Of a DNA stretch of 64,000 nt, positions 50,550 to 59,972 are shown piece by piece. Location of the stretch: positions 74,926 through 138,925 of the forward strand of contig JAGAFT010000091.1 of assembly GCA_017627975.1 (NCBI GenBank). Reading direction: 5' to 3'. How positions within the stretch are numbered: position 1 is the first letter of the stretch; each line of letters begins with the position of its first letter. The notes beneath the pieces were generated by a model, which saw nothing but the letters and a program-made list of their open reading frames with translations, searched no databases and was not told the DNA's origin. A program made the translations under genes and the position numbers. The stretch comes from Oscillospiraceae bacterium (GTDB lineage Bacteria; Bacillota_A; Clostridia; Oscillospirales; Oscillospiraceae).

Positions 50550-52796
50550 ATGTTCGCCAGAATTGCGGTATCGGCAGCGACCTACGCCATCGACAAACCG
50601 TACGATTATCGCATACCCGAAGAGCTTCTTCGAACCGTGCAGCCGGGAATCCGGGTGTTTGTTCCGTTCGGAAAAGGGAACCGAGTGACGGAAGGAATTG
50701 TGCTGTCCCTTTCAGAAGAGAGCAGCTATCCGGACTGCAAGGATATTATTCGGGCGGCGGATTCGGAACCGCTGATCAGCAGGGAACAGCTGAGGCTTGC
50801 TCTTTTCATGCGGGAGCGCTACTTCTGCACCGTGTACGACGCGGTCAAAGTGATGCTTCCGGCAGGACTGTGGTTTGACCGGACAGGACGTCAGAAAACC
50901 CGGGACAAGACCCGGGAGATGGTGCGTCTTGCCATTCCGTCAGACGAAGCGGCAGCTTTCGTGGAAGCCCGCCGGGCCAAAGCGCCGAAACAGGCGGAGC
51001 TGGTCGATCTGCTCTGCAGTTTTGAGGTGCTTTCCAGCCTGGACCTGATGCAGTTCACCGGAGCCGGAAGAGCCACGCTCAAGACACTTGAGTCGAAACA
51101 GATTATCGAGCTCTTCCGGACGGAAGTTCTGCGTCGCGTTGTGCCCGACAGTGTCGAAGAGATGCCCCTGCCGGAGCTGAATGAGGAACAGAGCGCTGCT
51201 TTGAACGTGATTCTGAATCAGCAGGACAGCGGGGGAACAAACAGAGTCAGTCTCCTTTCCGGTGTGACGGGAAGCGGGAAGACCAGCATCTATGCCCACC
51301 TGATATTCCAAACGCTGGAAAAAGGGCAAGGCGCGATGCTTCTTGTGCCGGAAATATCCCTGACCCCGCAGATGCTGTCTGTATTCAGTGCCTGGTTTGG
51401 AAAGACGGTTGCCGTGCTGCACAGCGGCCTATCCGCCGGGGAGCGCTATGATGAATGGAAAAGGATCCGCCGCGGAGAAGCACATCTTGTCATCGGAACC
51501 AGAAGCGCGGTCTTTTCACCGGTTCAGCATCTTGGGCTGGTGATCATTGACGAGGAGCAGGAGGACAGCTATCGCTCGGAATCTGTTCCGCGGTATCATG
51601 CAAGAGAGGTTGCCCGGTTTCGCTGTCTGCAGGAAAACGCCTTTCTGCTGCTTGGTTCGGCAACGCCGGATCTCAGTTCAAGGTATCGTGCCGAACAGGG
51701 GGAATACGGATATCACAGACTGCTTCATCGCTTCAACGAAAAGCCGCTCCCTTCGGTGCGGATCGTTGACATGAAGCAGGAACTGCTCAGCGGAAATACC
51801 TCCGATTTGAGTCATACCCTGAAAGAGGCGATCCTGGACCGGATCGAAAAGGGAGAACAGTCCATTCTGTTTCTCAACCGGCGCGGTACCAGCAAGCTGG
51901 TCACATGTTCTCAATGCGGTTATATCTACCGCTGTCCGCACTGTTCGGTGGCAATGACCTGGCATGCCAGAAGAAACCGGATGATCTGCCACTATTGCGG
52001 CACCGGGCGATATCTGGATGCCTCCTGCCCGGAATGCGGGGGAAAACTGAGCTTCTTTGGCGCCGGGACACAGAAAATCGAAGAAGAACTGAAGGAGTTT
52101 TTCCCGGGAACCGAGGTCCTGCGGGTCGATGCCGATTCGGTCAGCCCGCTTGGCTCTCATCAGGCTTTGTTTCGCCGCTTTACAGAGGAGAAGATCCCCC
52201 TGATGATCGGAACACAGATGATCGCAAAGGGGCTGAATTTTGACAACGTCACTCTGGTCGGCGTCATGTCGGCGGATCAGGGCCTGTACTCCAATGACTT
52301 TCGCGCCGGAGAAAAGACTTTTTCCCTGCTGACACAGGTTATCGGGCGCTGCGGTCGTGGAGATAAACCCGGCGAGGCCGTGATTCAGACTTTTACACCG
52401 GACAATGAGATCATCCGCCTTGCAGCCGCCCAGGACTATGAAGCGTTCTATCATGCGGAGATCGATATGCGAAAGCTTCAGAACGCACCTCCCTTTACAC
52501 ATTGGGCCGCACTCACCGCTTCCGGTCGGAAAGAAGAACAGGTGCTGAATGCGCTGCGAAAATGCAGGCAGATTCTCAGCGTCATGCTGGAGCAAAACGG
52601 AGAGCAGGCTGAACTTCTGGGACCGGTACCGCTGCCGGTGGTGAAGGTGAGCGATCGCTTCCGGTACTGTCTTCAGATTCGCTGCCGAATCAACAGAAGC
52701 ATTCGGCAGATCCTGTCGTCTGTGCTGATCACGTGCAGCCAGGATAAAGAAATGCGTGATGTAAGTTTTTTTGTCGATAACGAAGCAGGCTCCTGA
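50550..52796 (+). CDS. priA: Primosomal protein N' (replication restart helicase)
   Basis: 748 residues from ATG 50550; TTG 50538 is an alternative. The N-terminal DNA-binding domain (TYAIDKPYDYRIPEELL) is followed by the helicase with LLSGVTGSGKTSIYAHLI and the Walker B DEEQ in LVIIDEEQEDSYRSE, where PriA normally has DEEH. Eight zinc cysteines lie in CSQCGYIYRCPHCS and CHYCGTGRY...CPECGG, and motif V-VI in MIGTQMIAKGLNFDNV. It reloads the replisome at stalled forks. Confidence 0.95.
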   Translation: MFARIAVSAATYAIDKPYDYRIPEELLRTVQPGIRVFVPFGKGNRVTEGIVLSLSEESSYPDCKDIIRAADSEPLISREQLRLALFMRERYFCTVYDAVKVMLPAGLWFDRTGRQKTRDKTREMVRLAIPSDEAAAFVEARRAKAPKQAELVDLLCSFEVLSSLDLMQFTGAGRATLKTLESKQIIELFRTEVLRRVVPDSVEEMPLPELNEEQSAALNVILNQQDSGGTNRVSLLSGVTGSGKTSIYAHLIFQTLEKGQGAMLLVPEISLTPQMLSVFSAWFGKTVAVLHSGLSAGERYDEWKRIRRGEAHLVIGTRSAVFSPVQHLGLVIIDEEQEDSYRSESVPRYHAREVARFRCLQENAFLLLGSATPDLSSRYRAEQGEYGYHRLLHRFNEKPLPSVRIVDMKQELLSGNTSDLSHTLKEAILDRIEKGEQSILFLNRRGTSKLVTCSQCGYIYRCPHCSVAMTWHARRNRMICHYCGTGRYLDASCPECGGKLSFFGAGTQKIEEELKEFFPGTEVLRVDADSVSPLGSHQALFRRFTEEKIPLMIGTQMIAKGLNFDNVTLVGVMSADQGLYSNDFRAGEKTFSLLTQVIGRCGRGDKPGEAVIQTFTPDNEIIRLAAAQDYEAFYHAEIDMRKLQNAPPFTHWAALTASGRKEEQVLNALRKCRQILSVMLEQNGEQAELLGPVPLPVVKVSDRFRYCLQIRCRINRSIRQILSSVLITCSQDKEMRDVSFFVDNEAGS

Positions 52797-52839
52797 GTCT
52801 GCAGGCGTAAATTGAAATCGTATTTAAAGGAGTTTTTGA

Positions 52840-53352
52840 ATGGCTCTCAGAAATATTCTGACCGAAGAGGATCCGACTCTCAGGAAAAAATGCCGGGTAG
52901 TGACGGAGTTCAATCCCAGGCTGCATCAATTGCTGGACGATATGACCGAAACCCTGATGCAGGCAGACGGCGTCGGACTGGCCGCACCGCAGGTCGGTGT
53001 TCTGCGGCGGGTCGTGCTGGTGCTGGAAACCAATGTCCCTGAAGACGAAGAGCCGGTCTTGATCGAGCTTATCAATCCGGAGATCATTGAAGCCACCGGA
53101 GAGCAGCATGAGCCGGAAGGCTGTCTCAGTGTTCCGGGACAGTACGGGATTGTCTCCAGACCGGCCTTTGTAAAGGTTCGGGCACAGGATCGCTTCGGAA
53201 ACTACTTCGAAGTATCCGGGGAAGGACTCACAGCCCGCTGCTTTGCCCATGAGATCGACCACCTCAACGGGATTGTTTTTACCTCAAAATGCGAACGCAT
53301 GCTGACAGAGGAAGAGCTGCAGGGCGGCCAGCAGGAGACGGCGGAGGACTGA
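52840..53352 (+). CDS. def: Peptide deformylase
   Basis: 170 residues. All three signature motifs are intact: GVGLAAPQVG, EGCLSVPG and HEIDHLNG (metal-binding Cys and two His, catalytic Glu). Removes formyl from nascent N-terminal Met. AAGGAG precedes ATG 52840. It lies one base before fmt, the enzyme that adds the formyl group. Confidence 0.98.
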   Translation: MALRNILTEEDPTLRKKCRVVTEFNPRLHQLLDDMTETLMQADGVGLAAPQVGVLRRVVLVLETNVPEDEEPVLIELINPEIIEATGEQHEPEGCLSVPGQYGIVSRPAFVKVRAQDRFGNYFEVSGEGLTARCFAHEIDHLNGIVFTSKCERMLTEEELQGGQQETAED

Positions 53353-53353
53353 T

Positions 53354-54271
53354 ATGAGAGTGATCTTTATGGGCACTCCCGATTTTGCGGAGACCTCTCT
53401 CGAGCGTTTGATCCGGGACGGGTTTGAGATCTGCGCGGTTTATACCCAGCCGGACAAGGCGCGCGGCCGGGGAATGCAGACCAGTTTTTCTCCGGTAAAA
53501 GAATGTGCGGCAGCGAACGGAATTCCCGTTTTTCAGCCGAACACCTTCCGGGACCCGGATGTGATTGCGCAGCTGAAGGCTCTCAAGGCTGATATCATCG
53601 CGGTCGTCGCATACGGGAAGATCCTTCCGGATGACGTTCTGAATGTGGCGAAATACGGCGCGGTGAATCTGCACGGTTCACTGCTTCCGAAGTATCGCGG
53701 TGCCGCTCCGATTCAGTGGGCCGTTCTCAACGGTGATACGAAAACAGGCGTTTCTACCTTTCATCTTGTTTCGGATATGGATGCCGGTGATCTTATTTAT
53801 GAATCGGAGACCGAGATCGGAGAGACGGAGACTTCCGGGGAACTCTATGACCGTCTGAAGGTCCTTGGGGCGGAGCTGCTTTCCCGCACGCTGACTGATA
53901 TTGAACGCGGTCAGGCGCCTCGGCGTCCGCAGAATCACGAGGAGGCCAGCTATGTCACCCGTCTGAGCAAGGAAATGAGCCCGATCGACTGGAACCGGAG
54001 CCCGCGGGATATCCGGAAGTGGATTTTCGGGCTTCAGCCCTGGCCCGTTGCCACGATGGAGCTGGGCGGACAGACGGTTAAGGTGTTTCATGCGGAGTAT
54101 TCGGCAAAGCATACAGATGCTGCTCCCGGAACGATTGTCTCAGCGGACAGTACGGGAATCGGCGTTGCATGCAAGGACGGAGAAGTACTTCTGATCACCG
54201 AGCTTCAGGCTCCCGGAAAGAAAAGAATGTCAGCGGCGGATTATCTGCGCGGACATCGCCTGAGCCTGTGA
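53354..54271 (+). CDS. fmt: Methionyl-tRNA formyltransferase
   Basis: 305 residues. The N-terminal formyl transferase domain has VIFMGTPDFAETSLERLI, the catalytic Asn-His-Asp set in NLHGSLLPKYRGAAPIQWAV and DMDAGDLIYE, and the C-terminal OB-like tRNA-binding domain is present. The rsmB start overlaps the stop by 4 nt (GTGA). Confidence 0.97.
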   Translation: MRVIFMGTPDFAETSLERLIRDGFEICAVYTQPDKARGRGMQTSFSPVKECAAANGIPVFQPNTFRDPDVIAQLKALKADIIAVVAYGKILPDDVLNVAKYGAVNLHGSLLPKYRGAAPIQWAVLNGDTKTGVSTFHLVSDMDAGDLIYESETEIGETETSGELYDRLKVLGAELLSRTLTDIERGQAPRRPQNHEEASYVTRLSKEMSPIDWNRSPRDIRKWIFGLQPWPVATMELGGQTVKVFHAEYSAKHTDAAPGTIVSADSTGIGVACKDGEVLLITELQAPGKKRMSAADYLRGHRLSL

Positions 54272-55599
54272 GCGGCGTGAAGAAAACCGGAAACAAGACC
54301 GGACCGGCGTCATACGGCACAACGAACATCTCTCCGGCACGTCTGGCGGCGCTGCATGCGCTGCAGCTTTTTCGCAGACAGGGGACCGAAGAGCTCGTCC
54401 GGTGCGAGCGGGAGGACGATTCCAGGCTGGCAGAACGTCTGTTTTACGGCGTGCTCCAGAATGAGCGTTTCCTTGATGCCTGTATCGTGCATTATCTGAG
54501 TTCTTCACGGCCTCATCCCTATGTGATGGACCTGCTGCGGCTCGGAGCGTATCAGATTCTTTTTCTCGATCGGATCCCCGATTCGGCAGCGGTGAACGAT
54601 GCGGTGCAAAGCTGTCGTATTTCGAAGCAGCGATATGCAGCCGGGATGGTCAACGCAGTGCTGCGGAGGATCAGCACGGACAAAGCGCTTCTTCTGCGTA
54701 CGGATGAAGGCGTGGATCTTGCGCTGCGTTACAGTCATCCGGACTGGCTTGTCGAGAAGCTTCTCCGGGAACAGGACCCTGTATTTGTGAGAGACTTTCT
54801 GGAAAGCAATCAGAGTCTCCCGGATCTCTGCCTGCAGATGAATACCCTGCGTACGAATCCCGAGACGTTCATAGGCATGCTGAAGGAGAAGGGGATTGTT
54901 CCTCTGCATGTGCGTGAAGACTTCCCGGCGGTTATGATTTCAAGCAGGAGAGTCGATACGCTGCCCGGTTTCGAAGAGGGATTGTTTTATGTCCAGGATA
55001 ATGCGGCCAGGGCATCTGTGAAGATGATCGGACTGAAGCCGGGTATGCGTGTGCTGGATGCGTGCGCGGCCCCCGGCGGAAAGAGCATTGCCGCCGCACT
55101 GGAGGGGGCGAAGGTCCTTTCGTGCGATGTGAATGCTTCGCGCCTGGCCCGCTGCTCGGAAAATTATCAGAGACTGAAACTGGACATACCGACACGTCAG
55201 CTGGACGCGACGGAATACTGCCCTGATTTTCACGAAGCTTTTGATGCGGTGATTGCGGATGTACCCTGTTCCGGCAGCGGCGTGATCCGCCGGCATCCGG
55301 AAATCCGCAAGCGCAGCCTTCAGGAAGTGGAGGAACTGCTTTCACTTCAGTCAAGAATCCTGGATAATCTGGCGGAATACGTCAGACCGGGCGGAACGCT
55401 GCTGTACTCTACCTGTTCTGTGCTTCAGGACGAAAATGAAAGACAGCTTGCCGCTTTTCTGGATCGAAAGCCGGTATTCCGGCTGACAAGTACGAAACTG
55501 GACGGATTTGACTGTGAAAACGGAATGCTTCGCTCATGGCCGCATCGTAACGGAAACGACGGCTTTTTTGCCGCTAGACTGGTGAAGAAGAATGATTGA
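54268..55599 (+). CDS. rsmB: 16S rRNA m5C967 methyltransferase RsmB
   Basis: 443 residues from GTG 54268, selected because it overlaps the fmt stop; the open frame to 54169 would overlap fmt by 100 nt. The N-terminal NusB-like domain (ARLAALHALQLFRRQ) is followed by the methyltransferase with VLDACAAPGGKSIAAA, DVPCSGSGVIRRHPEIR (catalytic PC) and YSTCSVLQDENE (second catalytic Cys). Confidence 0.94.
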   Translation: MSGVKKTGNKTGPASYGTTNISPARLAALHALQLFRRQGTEELVRCEREDDSRLAERLFYGVLQNERFLDACIVHYLSSSRPHPYVMDLLRLGAYQILFLDRIPDSAAVNDAVQSCRISKQRYAAGMVNAVLRRISTDKALLLRTDEGVDLALRYSHPDWLVEKLLREQDPVFVRDFLESNQSLPDLCLQMNTLRTNPETFIGMLKEKGIVPLHVREDFPAVMISSRRVDTLPGFEEGLFYVQDNAARASVKMIGLKPGMRVLDACAAPGGKSIAAALEGAKVLSCDVNASRLARCSENYQRLKLDIPTRQLDATEYCPDFHEAFDAVIADVPCSGSGVIRRHPEIRKRSLQEVEELLSLQSRILDNLAEYVRPGGTLLYSTCSVLQDENERQLAAFLDRKPVFRLTSTKLDGFDCENGMLRSWPHRNGNDGFFAARLVKKND

Positions 55600-56611
55600 T
55601 ATTCTGTCACTGTCGCCTGATGAACTTCGAAATACCATTCAGGAACTCGGTCTTCCGGGCTATCGGGCAAAACAGATTTTTGAATGGCTCGCGAGAGGCT
55701 GCCGTGATTTTTCGGAGATGTCAAATCTTCCCAAATCCCTGAGGGAGACGCTTCCGGAACACTTCACGCTCACAGCACCGAGGCTGCTGCGTAAACAGGT
55801 GTCAAAGGAAGACGGCACGGAGAAATATCTCTGGGGCTTGAAGGATTCCAATTCCGTAGAAACCGTGTTTATGCGCTATCACTACGGAAATTCGGTCTGC
55901 ATCTCCAGCCAGGTCGGCTGCCGTCAGGGCTGCTGTTTCTGCGCTTCCACAATCGGAGGTCTGGTTCGTAATCTTACCGCCGGTGAGATGCTGGATGAGG
56001 TTCTGTTCACAGAAAAAGAAGCGGGAGAGCATGTTTCCAATATAGTCCTGATGGGCATCGGAGAGCCGATGGACAATCTGGACAACGTATTGCAGTTCCT
56101 GCATCTGGTGAGTCATCCGGAAGGCCGGAACATAGGTTTGAGACATATTACGCTTTCCACCTGCGGTCTGCCGGAGGGCATTGAGCGTCTGGCGGCGGAA
56201 AAGCTTCCGGTTACACTCTCGCTGTCCCTTCATGCACCGGAGGATTTGCTCCGTTCCAAGCTGATGCCGTCCAATCGCGGGATCGACACGGTGCTGGATG
56301 CCTGCCGCCATTACGCAGATCTGACAGGACGGCGCGTGTCATTTGAGTACTCCATGATTCGGGATACGAACGATCATCCGGAACAGGCCGCTCAGCTGGC
56401 CGTGCATGCCAAACATGTCGGAGCGCATGTGAATCTGATCCCGCTGAACTATGTGGAGGAGCGCGGACTTCTCCCTTCTGAACCTTCGGTAATCCGCGCT
56501 TTTCAGAAGACGCTGGAGGATGCGGGAGTGACCGTCACCGTTCGACGGCGCCTCGGAAGTGATATCGACGCATCCTGCGGACAACTCCGCCGCAAATATC
56601 AAAAAACGTAA
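55592..56611 (+). CDS. rlmN: Dual-specificity rRNA/tRNA A2503/A37 methyltransferase RlmN
   Basis: 339 residues. Radical-SAM cysteines in CRQGCCFCASTIGG. The resolution Cys lies near the C-terminus (DIDASCGQLRRK) and the other catalytic Cys in RHITLSTCGLPEGI. N-terminal LPGYRAKQIFEWLARG is typical. Overlaps rsmB by 8 nt. Confidence 0.97.
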   Translation: MIDILSLSPDELRNTIQELGLPGYRAKQIFEWLARGCRDFSEMSNLPKSLRETLPEHFTLTAPRLLRKQVSKEDGTEKYLWGLKDSNSVETVFMRYHYGNSVCISSQVGCRQGCCFCASTIGGLVRNLTAGEMLDEVLFTEKEAGEHVSNIVLMGIGEPMDNLDNVLQFLHLVSHPEGRNIGLRHITLSTCGLPEGIERLAAEKLPVTLSLSLHAPEDLLRSKLMPSNRGIDTVLDACRHYADLTGRRVSFEYSMIRDTNDHPEQAAQLAVHAKHVGAHVNLIPLNYVEERGLLPSEPSVIRAFQKTLEDAGVTVTVRRRLGSDIDASCGQLRRKYQKT

Positions 56612-56631
56612 GGACATAAGAAGGTGTAACA

Positions 56632-57372
56632 GTGAACTGCTTTGGGCTCACAGACAAGGGAAAAGTCAGACAGGAAAACCAGGACAGCTTTCTGATCGAG
56701 GACTGTGAAAAGGCTTCCTGTTCGATTCTTGCGCTCTGTGACGGCATGGGAGGCGCGAACGCCGGCGGTCTCGCCAGCCAACTCTCTGCCAAAGCATTTG
56801 TGAACTATCTCTATCGATATCTCTCCACCTATCCGAGCCGCCTGTCCGATTATCCGCGTCTCATGCTGGAAGCATGTGAAGAAGCAAACGGCGTGGCATG
56901 GGCTTACTCCCAGTTTGGAGACTATCTCAGCGGGATGGGCACCACGCTGGTTGCGGCCGTGATCCGGCGAAACGGATCCGGTTACGTGCTCAACGTCGGA
57001 GACAGCCGCGCCTATCAGCTGCACCGGAGAGTGCTGCGGCAGATCTCCCGTGATCATTCTCTGGTGGAAGAGCTGCTGGAAGCCGGGATCATCACCCCGG
57101 AACAGGCGCTGCATCATCCGCAGAAAAACGTGATTACTCGAGCGCTTGGGTCGGATCATGAGGTCACAGCCGATACGTTTGAAGTCAATTTAGGACCTGG
57201 AGACTGCTTGCTGCTGTGCTCTGACGGATTGACCAATGTAGTCCCGGAGGATGAGATCACGGCGGTTTTGAGTGATTCCGCCAGCTCAGAAGCGGCCTGT
57301 CGGGACTTGATGGAGCTTGCCTTATCCAGGGGCGCCCCGGATAACGTCACAATCGTCGTATGGAAAAGATAG
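56632..57372 (+). CDS. prpC: PP2C-type Ser/Thr protein phosphatase (PrpC/Stp)
   Basis: 246 residues from GTG 56632. PPM motifs: DKGKVRQENQDSF, ALCDGMGGANAGG (metal Asp and Gly), YVLNVGDSRAYQL, LLCSDGLTNVV and GAPDNVTIVV. Reverses phosphorylation by the following PASTA kinase, with which it overlaps by 13 nt. Confidence 0.96.
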   Translation: MNCFGLTDKGKVRQENQDSFLIEDCEKASCSILALCDGMGGANAGGLASQLSAKAFVNYLYRYLSTYPSRLSDYPRLMLEACEEANGVAWAYSQFGDYLSGMGTTLVAAVIRRNGSGYVLNVGDSRAYQLHRRVLRQISRDHSLVEELLEAGIITPEQALHHPQKNVITRALGSDHEVTADTFEVNLGPGDCLLLCSDGLTNVVPEDEITAVLSDSASSEAACRDLMELALSRGAPDNVTIVVWKR

Positions 57373-59045
57373 ATGTAAAATACTGGCTCGGCAAAACGCT
57401 GGACGGACGCTATGAGATTATCTCACTCGTGGGAGAAGGCGGCATGGCCTGGGTCTACCGGGCAACGGATCTCCGGCTGAACCGAGATGTTGCGGTCAAG
57501 ATCATGCGTGAAGACGCCGCGTCGGATGAGACCGTTCGAAGCCGATTCTGTGCCGAGTCGCATGCGGTGGCCATGCTGTCGCACCCCAACATTGTGGCTG
57601 TATATGACGTCAGCCACAGTGACGCGCTGGAATACATCGTCATGGAGCTGGTTGACGGTGTGACGCTGCTGCAGTATATGGAAAAGAAGGGCAAGCTGCC
57701 CTGGAACGAAGCACTGCATTTTGCACGTCAGATCGCCAGAGCGCTTGCACATGCCCACAGCCGCGGCATCATCCACCGCGATATCAAACCGCATAACATC
57801 ATGCTGCTTCGGGACGGAACCATCAAGGTAGCTGACTTCGGCATTGCGGCGCTGGAAAACGAACTCTACGAACAAAACGGAGAGGCGGTCGGCTCGATCC
57901 ATTATATTGCCCCCGAGCAGGCCAGGGGAGAGTATCCCGACCCGCGGAGCGATCTTTACTCTCTTGGCATTGTGATGTTCGAAATGTTTACCGGGCGGAA
58001 GCCCTACCTCGGTGACAGCATTCAGGAGATTGCCATTAAGCACATGAATGCCGATCCGCCGTCCATGCTGTCGCTGAACCCGACACTCCCGCCGGAACTC
58101 GAACGGATTACCCTGAAAGCCATGTGTGCCGACCGGGCTAACCGCTATCAGACGGCAAATGAACTTGTTGAAGACATTGACCGCTTTCTCTACGACAGAG
58201 AAAGTGTCTCGCCGGAGGGCAACATTCAGGTTGAAACGCAGGAGAGCGACCCCGAAGAACGTGCGGCAGCCCGGAAACAGCAGTTTTTCCTGCGTTTGAA
58301 CGCGGGGAAGGTCACATGGCTGGTCGGAAGCTTCCTTCTTCTGCTGGCCTCGGCGGGGCTAATGTGCTTCCTGTGGAATTTTTGGATACGGGACCTGTTC
58401 AATCCTGCGATTCGGGTTACGCTTCCGGACTTCCAGGGGCAGAATTATGACGCCGTGTCCATGGACCCGGATTATCTCTCTACATTTTCCTTCCATGTGC
58501 TTTATTTGGTTGATACCGACCATGCTCCGGGAACCATCCTTTCCCAGTCGCCGAATCCGGGAAGAAGCATCATGATGACGCCGGGCGGCGTGGAGGTAAA
58601 CCTTTCTGTTGCAACCGGGGACACCGTGGCAACCGTCCCCGATGTCAGCAATCTGGATTACCGCACAGCGACGGCGATGCTGCGCCAGGTGGGGCTGTAT
58701 ATCGAAGTCGTAAACACCTACGCGGAGACGGTGGACCGCGACCGGGTGATTCGGACGGAGCCATCGGCGGGCATGGAAGTGAACACAACGTCGCTGATCT
58801 ATGTCTACGTCAGCTGCGGAACGGAAAAGCGTATGCTCACCGTACCGAACCTGATCGGCCTTTCCGAAGAGGCGGCCATATCACAGATCGAGTCCAACGG
58901 CTTCAGTTACGGCTGGTCCCAGCGCGAGCATTCCGATCTGATGGCAGGTACCGTGGTGGGCCAAAGCCTTTCTGCGTTCTCGACGGAAGAGGAGCACAGC
59001 ATGATCTATCTCACCGTTTCAGACGGCCCGGTGGTGACTCCATGA
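57360..59045 (+). CDS. prkC: PASTA-domain Ser/Thr protein kinase
   Basis: 561 residues. Kinase domain about 16-280: LVGEGGMAWVYRATD, VAVKIM (Lys), IIHRDIKPHNIML, VADFGIAAL and GSIHYIAPEQA. One transmembrane helix (about 320-345) is followed by three PASTA repeats (from about 357, 424 and 495), which sense muropeptides or lipid II. Controls growth, cell-wall metabolism and dormancy exit. Coupled to prpC; rsgA, a known Stk target class, follows. Confidence 0.96.
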   Translation: MEKIDVKYWLGKTLDGRYEIISLVGEGGMAWVYRATDLRLNRDVAVKIMREDAASDETVRSRFCAESHAVAMLSHPNIVAVYDVSHSDALEYIVMELVDGVTLLQYMEKKGKLPWNEALHFARQIARALAHAHSRGIIHRDIKPHNIMLLRDGTIKVADFGIAALENELYEQNGEAVGSIHYIAPEQARGEYPDPRSDLYSLGIVMFEMFTGRKPYLGDSIQEIAIKHMNADPPSMLSLNPTLPPELERITLKAMCADRANRYQTANELVEDIDRFLYDRESVSPEGNIQVETQESDPEERAAARKQQFFLRLNAGKVTWLVGSFLLLLASAGLMCFLWNFWIRDLFNPAIRVTLPDFQGQNYDAVSMDPDYLSTFSFHVLYLVDTDHAPGTILSQSPNPGRSIMMTPGGVEVNLSVATGDTVATVPDVSNLDYRTATAMLRQVGLYIEVVNTYAETVDRDRVIRTEPSAGMEVNTTSLIYVYVSCGTEKRMLTVPNLIGLSEEAAISQIESNGFSYGWSQREHSDLMAGTVVGQSLSAFSTEEEHSMIYLTVSDGPVVTP

Positions 59046-59076
59046 GCAAAAACGGCATAAAGCTTGAGGGCCTGCC

Positions 59077-59949
59077 ATGACAGGACTGCTGATTCGAGCC
59101 CATGGAGGCTTTTTCGACGTGGAAACGGAGCCGGGATATATTTTGCCATGCCGCGCACGCGGCCGCCTGCATCTGGACGGGACAGAACCGCTTCCCGGAG
59201 ACCGCGTCCGCTGGAAAGAAGATGAGCACCATAAAGGATTTGGTATTCTCACCGGGATTGAACCCAGAAAAAATGTCTTTATCCGGCCCAATATGGCCAA
59301 TCTGCAGCAGCTTGTCTATGTGGCAAGCGTGGCCCGGCCGAGAACCGATCCTTATCTGATCGATCTGATGAGTGTGGTAGCCGGAAAAGCGAACTGTGAG
59401 TTCCTGCTTTGCATCAACAAGATCGACATGGAACCCCCGGATCTTTTGAGCACCATCTATGAACACTGTGATTTCCCGGTACTGGCTGTCAGTGCGCAGA
59501 CCGAAGAGGGAATCGTCGAACTGCGAAAGCGGCTTTCCGGCAAAATCTCCGCTTTTACCGGAAACTCCGGAGTAGGGAAGACCAGCCTGCTGAATCTTCT
59601 GCTTCCGGGGATCGACCGTGAGGTCGCCGGCATCAGTGAAAAGCACGGACGCGGCCGCCATACTACCCGGCTCACCGAGCTGTTTCCACTGCCCGATTCC
59701 GGGTATATTGCGGATACGCCGGGCTTTGCGGCACTGGAATTCGGAAGAATCGCAGCCATGGAGCCTGCGGAGATCGCCCTTTCTTTCTCGGAATTTCCGA
59801 CAGACCGATGCAGGTTTCCAGACTGTGTGCACCGTTCGGAACCGGACTGTGCGGTCCGCAATGCAGTTGAGGAAGGCACGGTCCCGGCTTCAAGATACCA
59901 ATCCTACCTGCGTATGTTGCAGGAACGCCCCAGCACAATAAAAAAATGA
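59077..59949 (+). CDS. rsgA: Ribosome small subunit-dependent GTPase A
   Basis: 290 residues, circularly permuted GTPase for 30S maturation. N-terminal OB fold, then G4 NKIDM, G5 SAQT, G1 GNSGVGKTSLLN, G2 GRHTTR and G3 DTPGFAALE; C-terminal zinc Cys/His in CRFPDCVHRSEPDCAV. The rpe gene that commonly follows is not present here; yebC follows after 23 nt. Confidence 0.96.
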   Translation: MTGLLIRAHGGFFDVETEPGYILPCRARGRLHLDGTEPLPGDRVRWKEDEHHKGFGILTGIEPRKNVFIRPNMANLQQLVYVASVARPRTDPYLIDLMSVVAGKANCEFLLCINKIDMEPPDLLSTIYEHCDFPVLAVSAQTEEGIVELRKRLSGKISAFTGNSGVGKTSLLNLLLPGIDREVAGISEKHGRGRHTTRLTELFPLPDSGYIADTPGFAALEFGRIAAMEPAEIALSFSEFPTDRCRFPDCVHRSEPDCAVRNAVEEGTVPASRYQSYLRMLQERPSTIKK

Positions 59950-59972
59950 ACATCTGAAAGGAGATTCATACT

